Of a stretch of 64,000 nt of DNA, positions 1-8,292 are shown piece after piece. Origin of the DNA: an uncultured Sphingopyxis sp. (GTDB lineage Bacteria; Pseudomonadota; Alphaproteobacteria; Sphingomonadales; Sphingomonadaceae); contig CAKZIN010000093.1 in NCBI GenBank assembly GCA_936933955.1, positions 23,989-87,988 on the forward strand, written 5' to 3'. How positions within the stretch are numbered: position 1 is the first letter of the stretch; each line of letters begins with the position of its first letter. A program made the translations under genes and the position numbers. The notes below the pieces were generated by a model. It worked only from the letters and a program-made list of their open reading frames with translations. It did no database searches and was not told the DNA's origin.

Positions 1-108
1 CGCGGGGGGGGCTCCGGCAGTGCGACGCTCCGTCCCCGCGCCGGTGGCACAGGAAGCTAGCGCGAGCGCCAGCGACGAGGCGGCGAGCAATTTCGCGATA
101 CTGCGCAT
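1..108 (-). CDS. Lipoprotein N-terminus (partial, runs off the window edge)
   Basis: Only the first 36 codons are present. They start MRSIAKLLAASS and continue through a hydrophobic stretch to LALASCATG, a classical lipobox with the lipidated Cys at residue 20. The product is therefore exported and anchored to a membrane. After the Cys comes a low-complexity Gly/Thr/Ala/Pro linker, so nothing of the functional domain is visible. It lies 5 bp downstream of the peptide transporter gene on the same strand and is probably co-transcribed with it. A peptidase would fit that neighbour, but this is a guess. The signal peptide is clear and the function is unknown. Confidence 0.7.
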   Translation of the reverse strand, partial: MRSIAKLLAASSLALALASCATGAGTERRTAGAPPA

Positions 109-113
109 GCCGG

Positions 114-1811
114 TCAGCTCCGCGGGTTGCGGTTGGTAGGATAGTGGGTGCCGGCAAGCGTCTCGCCGCGACCCAGCTCCGTTGCCGGATGAACACCCGC
201 TGCCTGCGGCTCGCCGACAAGGCTGTCGCGACCTGAGAGATCGCGACCGGCATCGTCGTCGCCGCCGAGCGTATCGAGATGCATCCACCGCTTCACGATG
301 GGCGAGAGCAGCAACACCGCCACCGCCGCGCCAATCGAGATCCAGCCGAACAGCGCATAAATCTCGAGCAGGCGTTCCTTCGACATTTCGCCGCCATGCC
401 CACCGGTGGCTTCGCCGATCTTGCCCGCGACGAAGTTGCCGACCGCGGTCATGTAGAACCACGCCCCCATGATCAGCGAGGCGAGGTACTTCGGCGCCAG
501 GCGGTTCATCGCGCTGAGGCCGACCGGCGACAGGCAAAGCTCACCGGTGGTGGCGAGGAGGTAGTAGAGGAACACGAACAGCACCGGCGTCATCGCGGCG
601 ACGCCATAGGCCTGCGCCCCCCACACGAGGACGAGGTTGGCAAGGCCCATCTGCGCGAGCGCGAGGCCGAACTTGGCCGGCGCCGACGGTTCGAGCCCAC
701 GCTTGCCCAGCCACTGCCACAGCCCCGCGAACAGCGGCGCGAGGAGGATGATGTAGATGGGGTTGATCGACTGGAACAGCGACGCTTCGACGCCTGCACG
801 GTCGACGAAACGATCGGTGAACAGGTTCATCGACCCGCCCGCCTGCTCGAACAGTCCCCAGAACAGCGGATTGAGCGCAATCAGGAACAGCACCGCGAAC
901 ATGCGCTCGCGCGGCTCCTTGGGCAGCTTGAAAGTCTCGTAGAGGACGTAGAGCAGCAGCGCGACACCGCTGATGATCAGCAGCGTCTGGATGATGCTGA
1001 CATACTGGATGAGGCCCCAGATCACAGCCACCGAGGCAACGCCAATTGCGTAGAGCATCATCTCGCGCCGACGGAGCAGCATTGCCGGCGGGTCGCCCGC
1101 GCCGTTCAGCACCTTCTTGCCCAGCACGAAAACGATGAGGCCTGCGAGCATTCCGATCCCGGCGAGCCCGAAACCATAGGCCCAGCCGAGCCGCTCGCCC
1201 AAGTACCCGACGAGGATCGTGCCGAGCGCAGCGCCGACGTTAATCCCCATGTAGAAGATCGTGTAGGCGGCATCGCGGCGCGTATCGACCAGGCCGTAGA
1301 GCTGGCCGACCATCACGGAGATGTTCGCCTTGAGAAAGCCCGAACCGACGATGATCAGCGCGAGCGCCAGCCAGAAGACGTTGATCGCCGGGTCGGTCTG
1401 ACCGCCGTTGCCCTCGACCGCCATGAACAGGTGGCCGAGCGCGAGCAGGATGCCGCCGAACAGCACCGCCTTGCGCTGCCCCAGATAGCGGTCGGCGAGG
1501 TAACCACCGAGCACCGGCATGATGTACACGAGGCTGGTGTAGGCACCGTAGACGAGGTTGGCGCTGCCGTCCGAGAAGAGCCAGTGCTTGGTGAGGTAGA
1601 AGATCAGCAGCGCGCGCATGCCGTAGTAGGAGAAACGCTCCCACATCTCGGCAAAGAACAGCATGAACAGACCTTTGGGGTGGCCTGCGAATTCCGGTTT
1701 GCGGCTGGCGGCGATCATTCCGCCCAGCGCCAGGAACACGCCCAGCACCACCACCGCCACGGCCGCCGTCCAGTCGGCAAACCCCCAGCGGTCCATCGGC
1801 AACATCTGCAT
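114..1811 (-). CDS. POT-family proton-coupled peptide transporter
   Basis: Inner-membrane MFS carrier of the proton-dependent oligopeptide transporter (POT/PTR2) family, expected to import di- and tripeptides with protons. The family signature EMWERFSYYG is at residues 55-64, followed by GMRALLIFY. The second signature appears as YTIFYMGINVG near residue 185. At 565 aa it is somewhat longer than the 490-500 aa E. coli Dtp proteins, with an extra hydrophobic segment before the ExxERF motif and a polar tail. The start MQMLP has a nearby alternative four codons in (MDRWG). The downstream gene on the same strand is a lipoprotein. Substrate range cannot be read from sequence. Confidence 0.9.
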   Translation of the reverse strand: MQMLPMDRWGFADWTAAVAVVVLGVFLALGGMIAASRKPEFAGHPKGLFMLFFAEMWERFSYYGMRALLIFYLTKHWLFSDGSANLVYGAYTSLVYIMPVLGGYLADRYLGQRKAVLFGGILLALGHLFMAVEGNGGQTDPAINVFWLALALIIVGSGFLKANISVMVGQLYGLVDTRRDAAYTIFYMGINVGAALGTILVGYLGERLGWAYGFGLAGIGMLAGLIVFVLGKKVLNGAGDPPAMLLRRREMMLYAIGVASVAVIWGLIQYVSIIQTLLIISGVALLLYVLYETFKLPKEPRERMFAVLFLIALNPLFWGLFEQAGGSMNLFTDRFVDRAGVEASLFQSINPIYIILLAPLFAGLWQWLGKRGLEPSAPAKFGLALAQMGLANLVLVWGAQAYGVAAMTPVLFVFLYYLLATTGELCLSPVGLSAMNRLAPKYLASLIMGAWFYMTAVGNFVAGKIGEATGGHGGEMSKERLLEIYALFGWISIGAAVAVLLLSPIVKRWMHLDTLGGDDDAGRDLSGRDSLVGEPQAAGVHPATELGRGETLAGTHYPTNRNPRS

Positions 1812-1982
1812 CGTCTACATCTCACCCAGCGATTGACGCATGGGGGAGCGCGCGCGTGCTCGCGCTGCGGATCCCCCTTCGGCGCGCGACCGTAACGACA
1901 AATCGCCGCCTGCCAAGACGCTTTTGTGACAGGGTCAACGAAGTCCTTGGCGGCGGGGCGGGCAAGCGGCATGAATGGCGCC

Positions 1983-2582
1983 ATGTCCGACGTCCCGCTT
2001 CCCCCGTTCAACGACCTCTCCTCCCCCGCCGCGCTGCTCGCGACCCGCCGGTCCGGTCGAGCGCGAGAGATGGTGGAGCCGGGTCCCGACGCAGCGAGCC
2101 TGGAAGCCATCGTCGCATCCGCCATCCGCGTGCCCGATCACGGCAAGCTCGCGCCGTGGCGGTGGGTCGAGATCGTCGACCGCGACGCCTTTGCAGCGCT
2201 CCTCCAGCGCGCGCATCGCGCCGCGCATGGCGGCATCGTGCAGGGCGAAGATCGCATCGCGATCGACAAGTTTGCCCGCGCCGCACCAACCGCACTTGCG
2301 CTGATCGCAAGCCCGCAGCGGTCATCCAAAATACCGGAGTGGGAGCAGCTGCTGTCGGTCGGAGCCAGCGCGATGCAGCTGCTCGACGCGGCGCATGCAC
2401 GTGGCTTCGTCGGCAATTGGCTGACCGGCTGGGCGAGTTACGATCCGACCGTCGCCGCAGGTCTCGGGGTCGGCGAGGGCGAGCGGATCGCCGGGTTCTT
2501 CTTCATCGGCACCCCCAGTGCGCCGCTCGAGGAACGCCCGCGTCCGGCGCTGGCGGACCGCTTTACGAGGTGGACCGGTTGA
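1983..2582 (+). CDS. Nitroreductase family protein (YdjA-like)
   Basis: FMN-dependent nitroreductase-fold oxidoreductase of about 200 aa, probably NAD(P)H-using and cytoplasmic. Family features are the N-terminal RRSGRAR segment (the RRSxR motif for FMN phosphate), VPDHGKLAPWRW around residue 50, and NWLTGW in the C-terminal half, all typical of the short YdjA-type members. I start it at the ATG of MSDVPLP. Earlier in-frame ATGs at 1971 and 1926 would only add a low-complexity extension. It is transcribed away from the peptide transporter and is followed 31 bp later by a GntR regulator on the same strand, which may control it. The physiological substrate is unknown. Confidence 0.8.
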   Translation: MSDVPLPPFNDLSSPAALLATRRSGRAREMVEPGPDAASLEAIVASAIRVPDHGKLAPWRWVEIVDRDAFAALLQRAHRAAHGGIVQGEDRIAIDKFARAAPTALALIASPQRSSKIPEWEQLLSVGASAMQLLDAAHARGFVGNWLTGWASYDPTVAAGLGVGEGERIAGFFFIGTPSAPLEERPRPALADRFTRWTG

Positions 2583-2594
2583 CCCTGCGCTGTG

Positions 2595-2614
2595 TCACTG
2601 TCATAAGTCAGTGA
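2595..2614. promoter_or_regulatory. Inverted repeat over the gntR start codon
   Basis: A perfect 6-bp inverted repeat, TCACTG-N8-CAGTGA, begins 13 bp after the nitroreductase stop and ends on the first base of the GntR start codon. Dimeric GntR proteins bind such palindromes, so this may be an autoregulatory operator. This is inference from position and symmetry only. Confidence 0.4.
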
Positions 2615-2961
2615 TGCTCGACGGTTCCAAGCCAGTTTATCAGCGCTTGCGCGAAACCATCGCGGCGGAGATCCTCGACGGCGTGTGGCGGGAGGGGGAG
2701 CAGCTGCCCTCCGTCCGCGCGCTCGCGGCCACCTATGGCGCCAATCCGCTGACCGTTGCCAAGGCCTACCAGAGCTTTCAGGACGATGGGCTCGTGACCG
2801 TGCGGCGCGGGGTCGGCATGTTCGTCGCGGACGGCGCGCAGCAGCGACTGCGTGAGACGATGCGGTCGAACTTCCTCGAGGCGGTGTGGCCGCCCGTGGC
2901 CGAGCAGATTCGCCGGCTCGACCTCGATGCGGAGCTGCTGATCGGCCGCGTGCGCGCCTAG
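2614..2961 (+). CDS. GntR-family transcriptional regulator (short YtrA type)
   Basis: DNA-binding regulator of about 115 aa. Residues 1-75 form a GntR winged helix-turn-helix: PVYQRLRETIAAEI, then GEQLPSVRALA and NPLTVAKAY, then GLVTVRRGVGMFV as the wing. Only about 40 residues follow, which matches the YtrA subfamily whose short C-terminus serves for dimerisation; there is no FadR or UTRA ligand domain. An in-frame GTG lies one codon earlier. Its stop codon overlaps the stop of the convergent TPR gene (shared CTAG at 2958-2961). YtrA regulators usually control neighbouring transport genes; here the only same-strand neighbour is the nitroreductase. Effector unknown. Confidence 0.85.
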   Translation: MLDGSKPVYQRLRETIAAEILDGVWREGEQLPSVRALAATYGANPLTVAKAYQSFQDDGLVTVRRGVGMFVADGAQQRLRETMRSNFLEAVWPPVAEQIRRLDLDAELLIGRVRA

Positions 2962-4910
2962 AAGCCTGCGTCGCGTGCCCAGCGCGCGATCACCGGATCG
3001 TCAGGGTCGAGCTGCCGCGCCTTCCCGAGCAGATCCGCAGCATCGCGGGGGCGTGCGCCGCCGAGCGCCAGCACCCGGCCATAAATCGAGCTTGTCGCGG
3101 CGCTCATCGGCATCAGGCGGTACGCCCGCTCCGCGAACGGCAGCGCGTCCTCGACCCGCCCGATTTCAGTCAAGGCGCGGGCGTAACGCGCGTCGAGCAG
3201 CGCGTCGTTCGTCCCAAGCCGAGCGATGGCCGCAGAATACGCGCCCGCCGCCGCGCCCCAATCGCCATCCTCCGCAGCGAAATTGCCTGCGAGCTTCGTC
3301 GCGCTCGCGTCCTCCGGCCAACGCGCAAGATACTCCGCGAGTGTAGTCCGCGCGGCGTCGCGCCGGCCACTCGCCAGCTGCGCCTCGACCAGCCGCATCG
3401 CTGCGGCGCGATCGAAGCGCAGCTCCGCGGCGCGGGTGTAGGCAGCGACGGCGCCGGCGAAGTCGCCCGTTTGGCGCGCGACGTCGCCAACAAGGATCGC
3501 CGCCTCTGCGACGCCGGGGTTGCGACGTGAGAGCTCGCTCGCTCGCGCCGCCGCCCTGCCAGCGTCCCCGTCACGGAGGGCGGCGCGGATCGCAGCGACC
3601 TCGAGGCCGACCCCACCCTGGGGCGCATCGTCGGGCCTCAGCACGTCGGCATCGCCGCGAGTCCCGCTCGCCGCGCGCGCTCGCGGTTCGATGGCCGCGA
3701 GCGGCTGGCCATAAGCCTCCGCCATGCGCGCGAGCAGCAGCAGAGACCAGCTGTCGGCATCGCGGCGCGTCGTCAGCGGATCGAGCAGCGCGATGGCATC
3801 GCCGCTCGCGCCGCTGCGGGCGACGGCGAGCGCCAGCAGTCGGCATGCGTCGCGGTGGCCGGGCGCGGCCCGCATCAGGGCGAGCGCCTCGTTCCGCGCG
3901 GTCAGATCGTCGCGCAAAGTGAGCGCGGTGGCCGAGCGCAGCAGCTGCTCACCCGCCGCGCCAATGCCAGCGCGGGCCAGCAAAGCGCGCGCCAGCGCGG
4001 GCTCTCCGCCGCGGATCGCGAGCACCGCGCGGAGATAGGCTATCCGTGGGTTGCCGGGATCAAGATCGGCGGCCCTTCGGAGCGTATCGACCGCCGCCTC
4101 GCCGCGCCCCGCCTCCCCCAACGCTGCGGCATAGCTGACGAGCGTCGGCACATCCTCAGGTGCTTGGGCGAGCGCGGCGCGGTACCAGGGGAGGCCCGAC
4201 ACCGGCCCTCCGCGCGCGGTGACGACGTCGGCTTTGAACAGGCGCGCGGCGACGCCACTGCCCGGCGACCGGCGTGCAGCGTCCGCAGCGGCGTCGGCGC
4301 CGAGCATGTCCTCCTCCGCCAGCCGCAGCCTGCCCAGCGCGACCCACGCGGCCTCGCCACCGCCCGCCTCGATGGCGCGTCGATAGGCTGCGTCGGCTCC
4401 GAGCGGGTCGTCCGTCATGCGCAACGCATCGCCGCGCAGGATGAGCGCGGGCGGCGTCTGGTGCGGAATCGCGTCAATCAGCGCGAGCGCCGCTTGTGGA
4501 TCGCGGCGAAGCAAACGCGCGCGAGCGAAGTGCACCGTCAGCGCAGCGCGTGGCAGGCCAAGCTCGGCGGCGCGACTAAGGTTGCGTTCGGCCTCCTCGG
4601 CGCGCCCCAGAGCAAGCTGCGCCAGCGCGAGGTCGCGGTGCAGCCCGGGATTGCGCGGCTGCGTCTGCAACGCGGCGGTCAGGTCCACCCGCGCCGAGCG
4701 GGCGTCGCCTGCCAGCAACGCGGCGCGTCCGCGCTCCGCCGGGTCGAACGTCAGCGCGCGCCACCCCCATACTGCCCCGACGAGGGCAAGTACCAGCGCC
4801 AGCACGGCGAGGCCGCGGGCGAGCGGACTCCATCGACGTCTCGCGTCGTCCGGCTGCTGCGAAAGCGCCGCTTCGCGCCGGCGCTTACGCGCGCTCGGCG
4901 GCGAAACCAT
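2958..4910 (-). CDS. TPR-repeat protein of the PEP-CTERM/PrsK-PrsR cluster (PrsT-like)
   Basis: 650-aa protein with one N-terminal membrane segment (about residues 31-50) after a basic cytoplasmic stretch, followed by tandem tetratricopeptide repeats over nearly all the rest, e.g. LHRDLALAQLALGRAEEAE near residue 90 and WVALGRLRL near 185. It is probably anchored in the inner membrane with its TPR superhelix in the periplasm, as a scaffold. It is the last gene of the sugar transferase-prsK-prsR operon, and its start overlaps the end of prsR by 26 bp. In exosortase A systems a large TPR protein, PrsT, occupies this context. This one is shorter than typical PrsT, so the name is tentative. Confidence 0.7.
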   Translation of the reverse strand: MVSPPSARKRRREAALSQQPDDARRRWSPLARGLAVLALVLALVGAVWGWRALTFDPAERGRAALLAGDARSARVDLTAALQTQPRNPGLHRDLALAQLALGRAEEAERNLSRAAELGLPRAALTVHFARARLLRRDPQAALALIDAIPHQTPPALILRGDALRMTDDPLGADAAYRRAIEAGGGEAAWVALGRLRLAEEDMLGADAAADAARRSPGSGVAARLFKADVVTARGGPVSGLPWYRAALAQAPEDVPTLVSYAAALGEAGRGEAAVDTLRRAADLDPGNPRIAYLRAVLAIRGGEPALARALLARAGIGAAGEQLLRSATALTLRDDLTARNEALALMRAAPGHRDACRLLALAVARSGASGDAIALLDPLTTRRDADSWSLLLLARMAEAYGQPLAAIEPRARAASGTRGDADVLRPDDAPQGGVGLEVAAIRAALRDGDAGRAAARASELSRRNPGVAEAAILVGDVARQTGDFAGAVAAYTRAAELRFDRAAAMRLVEAQLASGRRDAARTTLAEYLARWPEDASATKLAGNFAAEDGDWGAAAGAYSAAIARLGTNDALLDARYARALTEIGRVEDALPFAERAYRLMPMSAATSSIYGRVLALGGARPRDAADLLGKARQLDPDDPVIARWARDAGF

Positions 4911-6252
4911 GGTGCTTCATCAAGTCGTAGAGTGTCGGGCGGCTGATGCCGAGCCGACGTGCGGCGGCGGAGATATTGTACTGCGTCACCGACAGAGCGC
5001 GTGCGATCGCGTCCCGCTCCGCCGCATCGCGTACCGCCCGAAGGTTGATCGGCTCGGCAAGCTCTTCTTGAGCAGAGAGGTCGAGGTCTGCAGCGGTGAT
5101 CGTGCCGCGGTCGCACATGATCGCCGCGCGCTTGATCCGGTTCTCGAGCTCTCGCACGTTCCCAGGCCAGCCATGCGCTTCGATCGCCGCCGCAGCGTCG
5201 GGAGCGAGCGTGGGCGCCGCGCCCCCCTCCCCCGCGTTGCGTCGCAGGAAATGCCGCGCGAGTAGCACCGCATCACCGGGCCGTTGCGCGAGCGAGGGCA
5301 CCGTCAGCACCAGCTCGGCGAGCCGATAGTAGAGGTCCTCGCGAAAGCTCCCTTCAGCCACCATCGCCGGAATGTCGCGGTGCGTCGCGCAGACGACGCG
5401 CGTGTTAATGGCGATGGGCTTCCTGCCGCCGACACGCTCAATGCTGCGCTCCTGGAGGAACCGCAGCAGTTTGACCTGCAACGGCAGCGGAATGTCGCCG
5501 ATTTCGTCGAGGAACAGCGTGCCGTTTTGCGCGGTCTCGATCTTGCCTTCGGTCGTGCGCACCGCGCCGGTGAACGCGCCCTTTTCGTGCCCGAACAGCT
5601 CGCTTTCGAGCAGCGCTTCGGGGATGGCGGCGCAGTTGATGGCGACGAACGGCCCCTTGCGCCCGCTCGCATCGTGGAGCCCTCTCGCGAGCAGTTCCTT
5701 GCCCGTCCCGCTGGCACCGAGCAGCATGACGGTGACGTCCGCAGGGGCGATTTTTTCGATTGTACGGACGAGCTTCATCATCGCCGGCGCGGCGGTGACG
5801 AGCTTGCCGAGCGTAGCGGTTTCGATCGGCACCGCGGCGGCGAGCCGTCGGTTCTCCAACTCGAGCGCGTGGACATGCGCCGCGCGGGCGACGATCCCGC
5901 CGAGCGCGTCGATGTCGATCGGCTTGGCGAAGAAGTCCCACGCCCCCGCGGCGATCGCAGTTAACGCACTTTCGCGGGCGTTATGGCCTGACGCGACCAC
6001 GACCTTAGTATCCGGTGCCAGCCGCTGGATTTCCGCGAGCGTGCGAAAGCCCTCGCTCACCCCGTCGGGATCGGGCGGGAGGCCGAGGTCGAGCGTCACC
6101 ACCGCAGGCTCGTGCGCCCGCAACGCCGCAATCGCTTCCTCGCGGTCTCCGGCAATGGCGACGTCAAACGCCTCGTAGGCCCAGCGGAGCTGCGCCTGGA
6201 GGCCGGGGTCGTCCTCCACGATCAATAGCCGTGGCCTGACTGGCGCGTTCAT
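4885..6252 (-). CDS. prsR: PEP-CTERM-type response regulator PrsR, sigma-54 activator
   Basis: NtrC-type enhancer-binding response regulator of about 455 aa. The receiver domain occupies residues 1-125, with acidic pair ED at 13-14 and phospho-acceptor D55 (VTLDLGLPP). The AAA+ domain is intact: GASGTGKE Walker A, GAFTGA loop for sigma-54 contact, GTLFLDEIGD Walker B and REDLYYRL arginine finger region. A Fis-type helix-turn-helix closes the protein (ISAAARRLGISRPTLYDLM). The start ATG overlaps the prsK stop as ATGA, so the pair is translationally coupled. It should activate sigma-54 promoters when phosphorylated by PrsK. A sigma-54-like element lies in front of this same operon, suggesting autoregulation. 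Confidence 0.92.
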   Translation of the reverse strand: MNAPVRPRLLIVEDDPGLQAQLRWAYEAFDVAIAGDREEAIAALRAHEPAVVTLDLGLPPDPDGVSEGFRTLAEIQRLAPDTKVVVASGHNARESALTAIAAGAWDFFAKPIDIDALGGIVARAAHVHALELENRRLAAAVPIETATLGKLVTAAPAMMKLVRTIEKIAPADVTVMLLGASGTGKELLARGLHDASGRKGPFVAINCAAIPEALLESELFGHEKGAFTGAVRTTEGKIETAQNGTLFLDEIGDIPLPLQVKLLRFLQERSIERVGGRKPIAINTRVVCATHRDIPAMVAEGSFREDLYYRLAELVLTVPSLAQRPGDAVLLARHFLRRNAGEGGAAPTLAPDAAAAIEAHGWPGNVRELENRIKRAAIMCDRGTITAADLDLSAQEELAEPINLRAVRDAAERDAIARALSVTQYNISAAARRLGISRPTLYDLMKHHGFAAERA

Positions 6253-8291
6253 GCCGCAAGCTCCCCGCGTGATGGCGCCGCGCTGGCAAGCGTCAGTTTG
6301 AAGCAACTCCCCTCACCTTCGCGGCTGGTAACGTCGAGCCGTCCGCCCAGCGCCTCGGCAAGCCGCCGTGCCTGGTAGGCGCCGATGCCGAAGCCACCCT
6401 CCTTGGTGGAACTGAACGGGCGGAACAATTCGCGGCGCATGAAGTCCTCGCTCATCCCACGCCCCGCGTCGCGCACTTCGACAACGACAGACCCGTCACC
6501 CTCCTGCAGTGTGACTCCGACCTCAGCGCCGTGGGGGCTCGCGTCGATCGCGTTGTCGAGGAGGTGCGTGAGGATGCTCTCCAGCGCCGCTGCATCGCCG
6601 CGAACATGACCCGCGCGCCCCGCAATGCGCACAGGGTGACGCCCGCGCGCCGAGGCGGCAACGCGCAGCACCAGCGCATCGAGATCGACCGCTGCCCGCG
6701 ACAGCGCAGCACTTTCATCCTTCTGCGCGAGGCGGTGCGTGAGCGTGCCCAGCCGATCGGCCGAAATGCGCAGCGTGGAGACCATGTCGCGGCGAAACTC
6801 CGGATTGTCGCCATGCCGCTCGGCATTCCGCGCCAGCACCGCCATTTGGCTCGCAAGGTTCTTCACATCGTGCAGGACGAAGGCGAAGCGGCGATGGAAC
6901 TCTTCGAACCGCTGCGTCTCGGCGAGCGCATCGGAGGAGCGCTTTTCGGCGAGCAGGCTCGCGGCATGTCGCGCGGCGACTTTCAGGAGGTCGATATCCT
7001 CCCAGTCAAGCGGGCGCGCAAAAGGTGGATCGCCGAGCAGCAGCAGCCCCTCCGCCTCCCCCGACTGCATCAGCGGCACCGCGACCCACCAATGGCGCAG
7101 AGCGGGCGCCTCGGCGAGGAGATCGCTCAATCCCGCAGGACTTGCCGCATCGTCGGCGAGGTGCGCGATAAACTCGCTTGGGCCGGTGAGGTGAAGCAAG
7201 CGGCTGGCCGCGTTCGCATCCGGCGCCCAGTCGGGCTCGCCTTCAAGCTGGCCGGCGAGGTGGAGCCCGCTCGCGTCACGCACGAACAGTGCGCCCGCGC
7301 GGGCCTCGACCATGTCTCCAAGCGCGCGTATGACACGCGTGGGCACCGCATCCGCCTGCGACGCTCCCGGACGATGCAACGTCTCGGTGAAGCGCAGCCA
7401 CTCGGCGCGATAATCGTAACGATGCTCGAACAAATGCTTGAGGATCAGCACGCGCGCATGGGCGCGCAGCCGAGGCAGGGCGAGCAGCGTTCCCGCGGCT
7501 GCGATCGCCGCTCCGACGATGGTGAGCTGCGCTACATCCCCGAACCGCGGCGACGCGTGGGTCGCGGCGCCGAGCAGGATTAGCCACGCCGCTAGCGCGA
7601 ACAGCGCGACGGACCGAAACACCGCCGGTCGCGACAGCCGCGCGTCGGGCTCGGCCAGTCGCGGAAGGCCCAGCCCGATCGCCGCCAGGGCGGCCAGCGC
7701 GATGATCGGGCGCAACGCCAGCAGCAGCAGCGGCTCGCTCCGGCTCAACACCGCGACACTGTGAATGTTGAGGTCATACCCCCACAGCAACGCGACGGCG
7801 CCGAACACGCCAGTCAGCGCCGATCGTTCGCGCTGGTTGGCGGCGGCGAGGAGGTTGTGCACAAGCAGCAGCCCGCCGCTCGCCCCCAGCATCTGGACGA
7901 TGGTGAGCCCGGGAAACAGCGCCCCCGTCGCCCCTCCGGTCGCCAGCACCGACAGCGCCAGCCCCACCGCGACAGCCTCGATCGAGACGATGCCGACGTA
8001 GATCGCGCCGAGCGGGGTCACGCCCCACTCCTGCTGACGACGCCCGACGATGCCCGCCATGACCCACAGCCAACCGATGTTGCGGATTGCCTCGGCCGCA
8101 TGCTCGAGCGGCGCTTGCGCGATGCGATGGGCCAGCACCCCGCTCGCCACGACCAGCCAGATTGCGGTCGCAATGAGCGCAGCGAGCGCGGCGTTGCGCC
8201 CCTCAGTCGGTCCCGCCCTTACCAGGCGCGCAGCGATCAGCAGCGCTCCCGCCGCGCCCAGAAGATAGAGCCAGCCGCCGATCGCTGCCAT
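6249..8291 (-). CDS. prsK: PEP-CTERM-type membrane histidine kinase PrsK
   Basis: Sensor kinase of about 680 aa. The N-terminal third is a block of hydrophobic helices (to roughly residue 280). A GAF-like region follows (about 300-460), and the C-terminal transmitter has the H-box FVLHDVKNLASQM and an ATPase domain with N-box LLDNAIDAS, G1 box DAGRGMS and G2 box FGIGAYQARRLAEALGG. This is the TIGR02916 PrsK layout, and the adjacent PrsR is its expected partner. The ATG I use sits 1 bp after the stop of the sugar transferase gene; an ATG four codons upstream is also possible. The stimulus is unknown. Confidence 0.9.
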   Translation of the reverse strand: MAAIGGWLYLLGAAGALLIAARLVRAGPTEGRNAALAALIATAIWLVVASGVLAHRIAQAPLEHAAEAIRNIGWLWVMAGIVGRRQQEWGVTPLGAIYVGIVSIEAVAVGLALSVLATGGATGALFPGLTIVQMLGASGGLLLVHNLLAAANQRERSALTGVFGAVALLWGYDLNIHSVAVLSRSEPLLLLALRPIIALAALAAIGLGLPRLAEPDARLSRPAVFRSVALFALAAWLILLGAATHASPRFGDVAQLTIVGAAIAAAGTLLALPRLRAHARVLILKHLFEHRYDYRAEWLRFTETLHRPGASQADAVPTRVIRALGDMVEARAGALFVRDASGLHLAGQLEGEPDWAPDANAASRLLHLTGPSEFIAHLADDAASPAGLSDLLAEAPALRHWWVAVPLMQSGEAEGLLLLGDPPFARPLDWEDIDLLKVAARHAASLLAEKRSSDALAETQRFEEFHRRFAFVLHDVKNLASQMAVLARNAERHGDNPEFRRDMVSTLRISADRLGTLTHRLAQKDESAALSRAAVDLDALVLRVAASARGRHPVRIAGRAGHVRGDAAALESILTHLLDNAIDASPHGAEVGVTLQEGDGSVVVEVRDAGRGMSEDFMRRELFRPFSSTKEGGFGIGAYQARRLAEALGGRLDVTSREGEGSCFKLTLASAAPSRGELAA

Positions 8292-8292
8292 C

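Noticed and set aside
279..1895. Long plus-strand open frame opposite the peptide transporter
   Set aside because: Composition is Arg/His/Gln-rich with no domain, as expected for the antisense of a GC-rich gene; the minus strand encodes a clear POT transporter.
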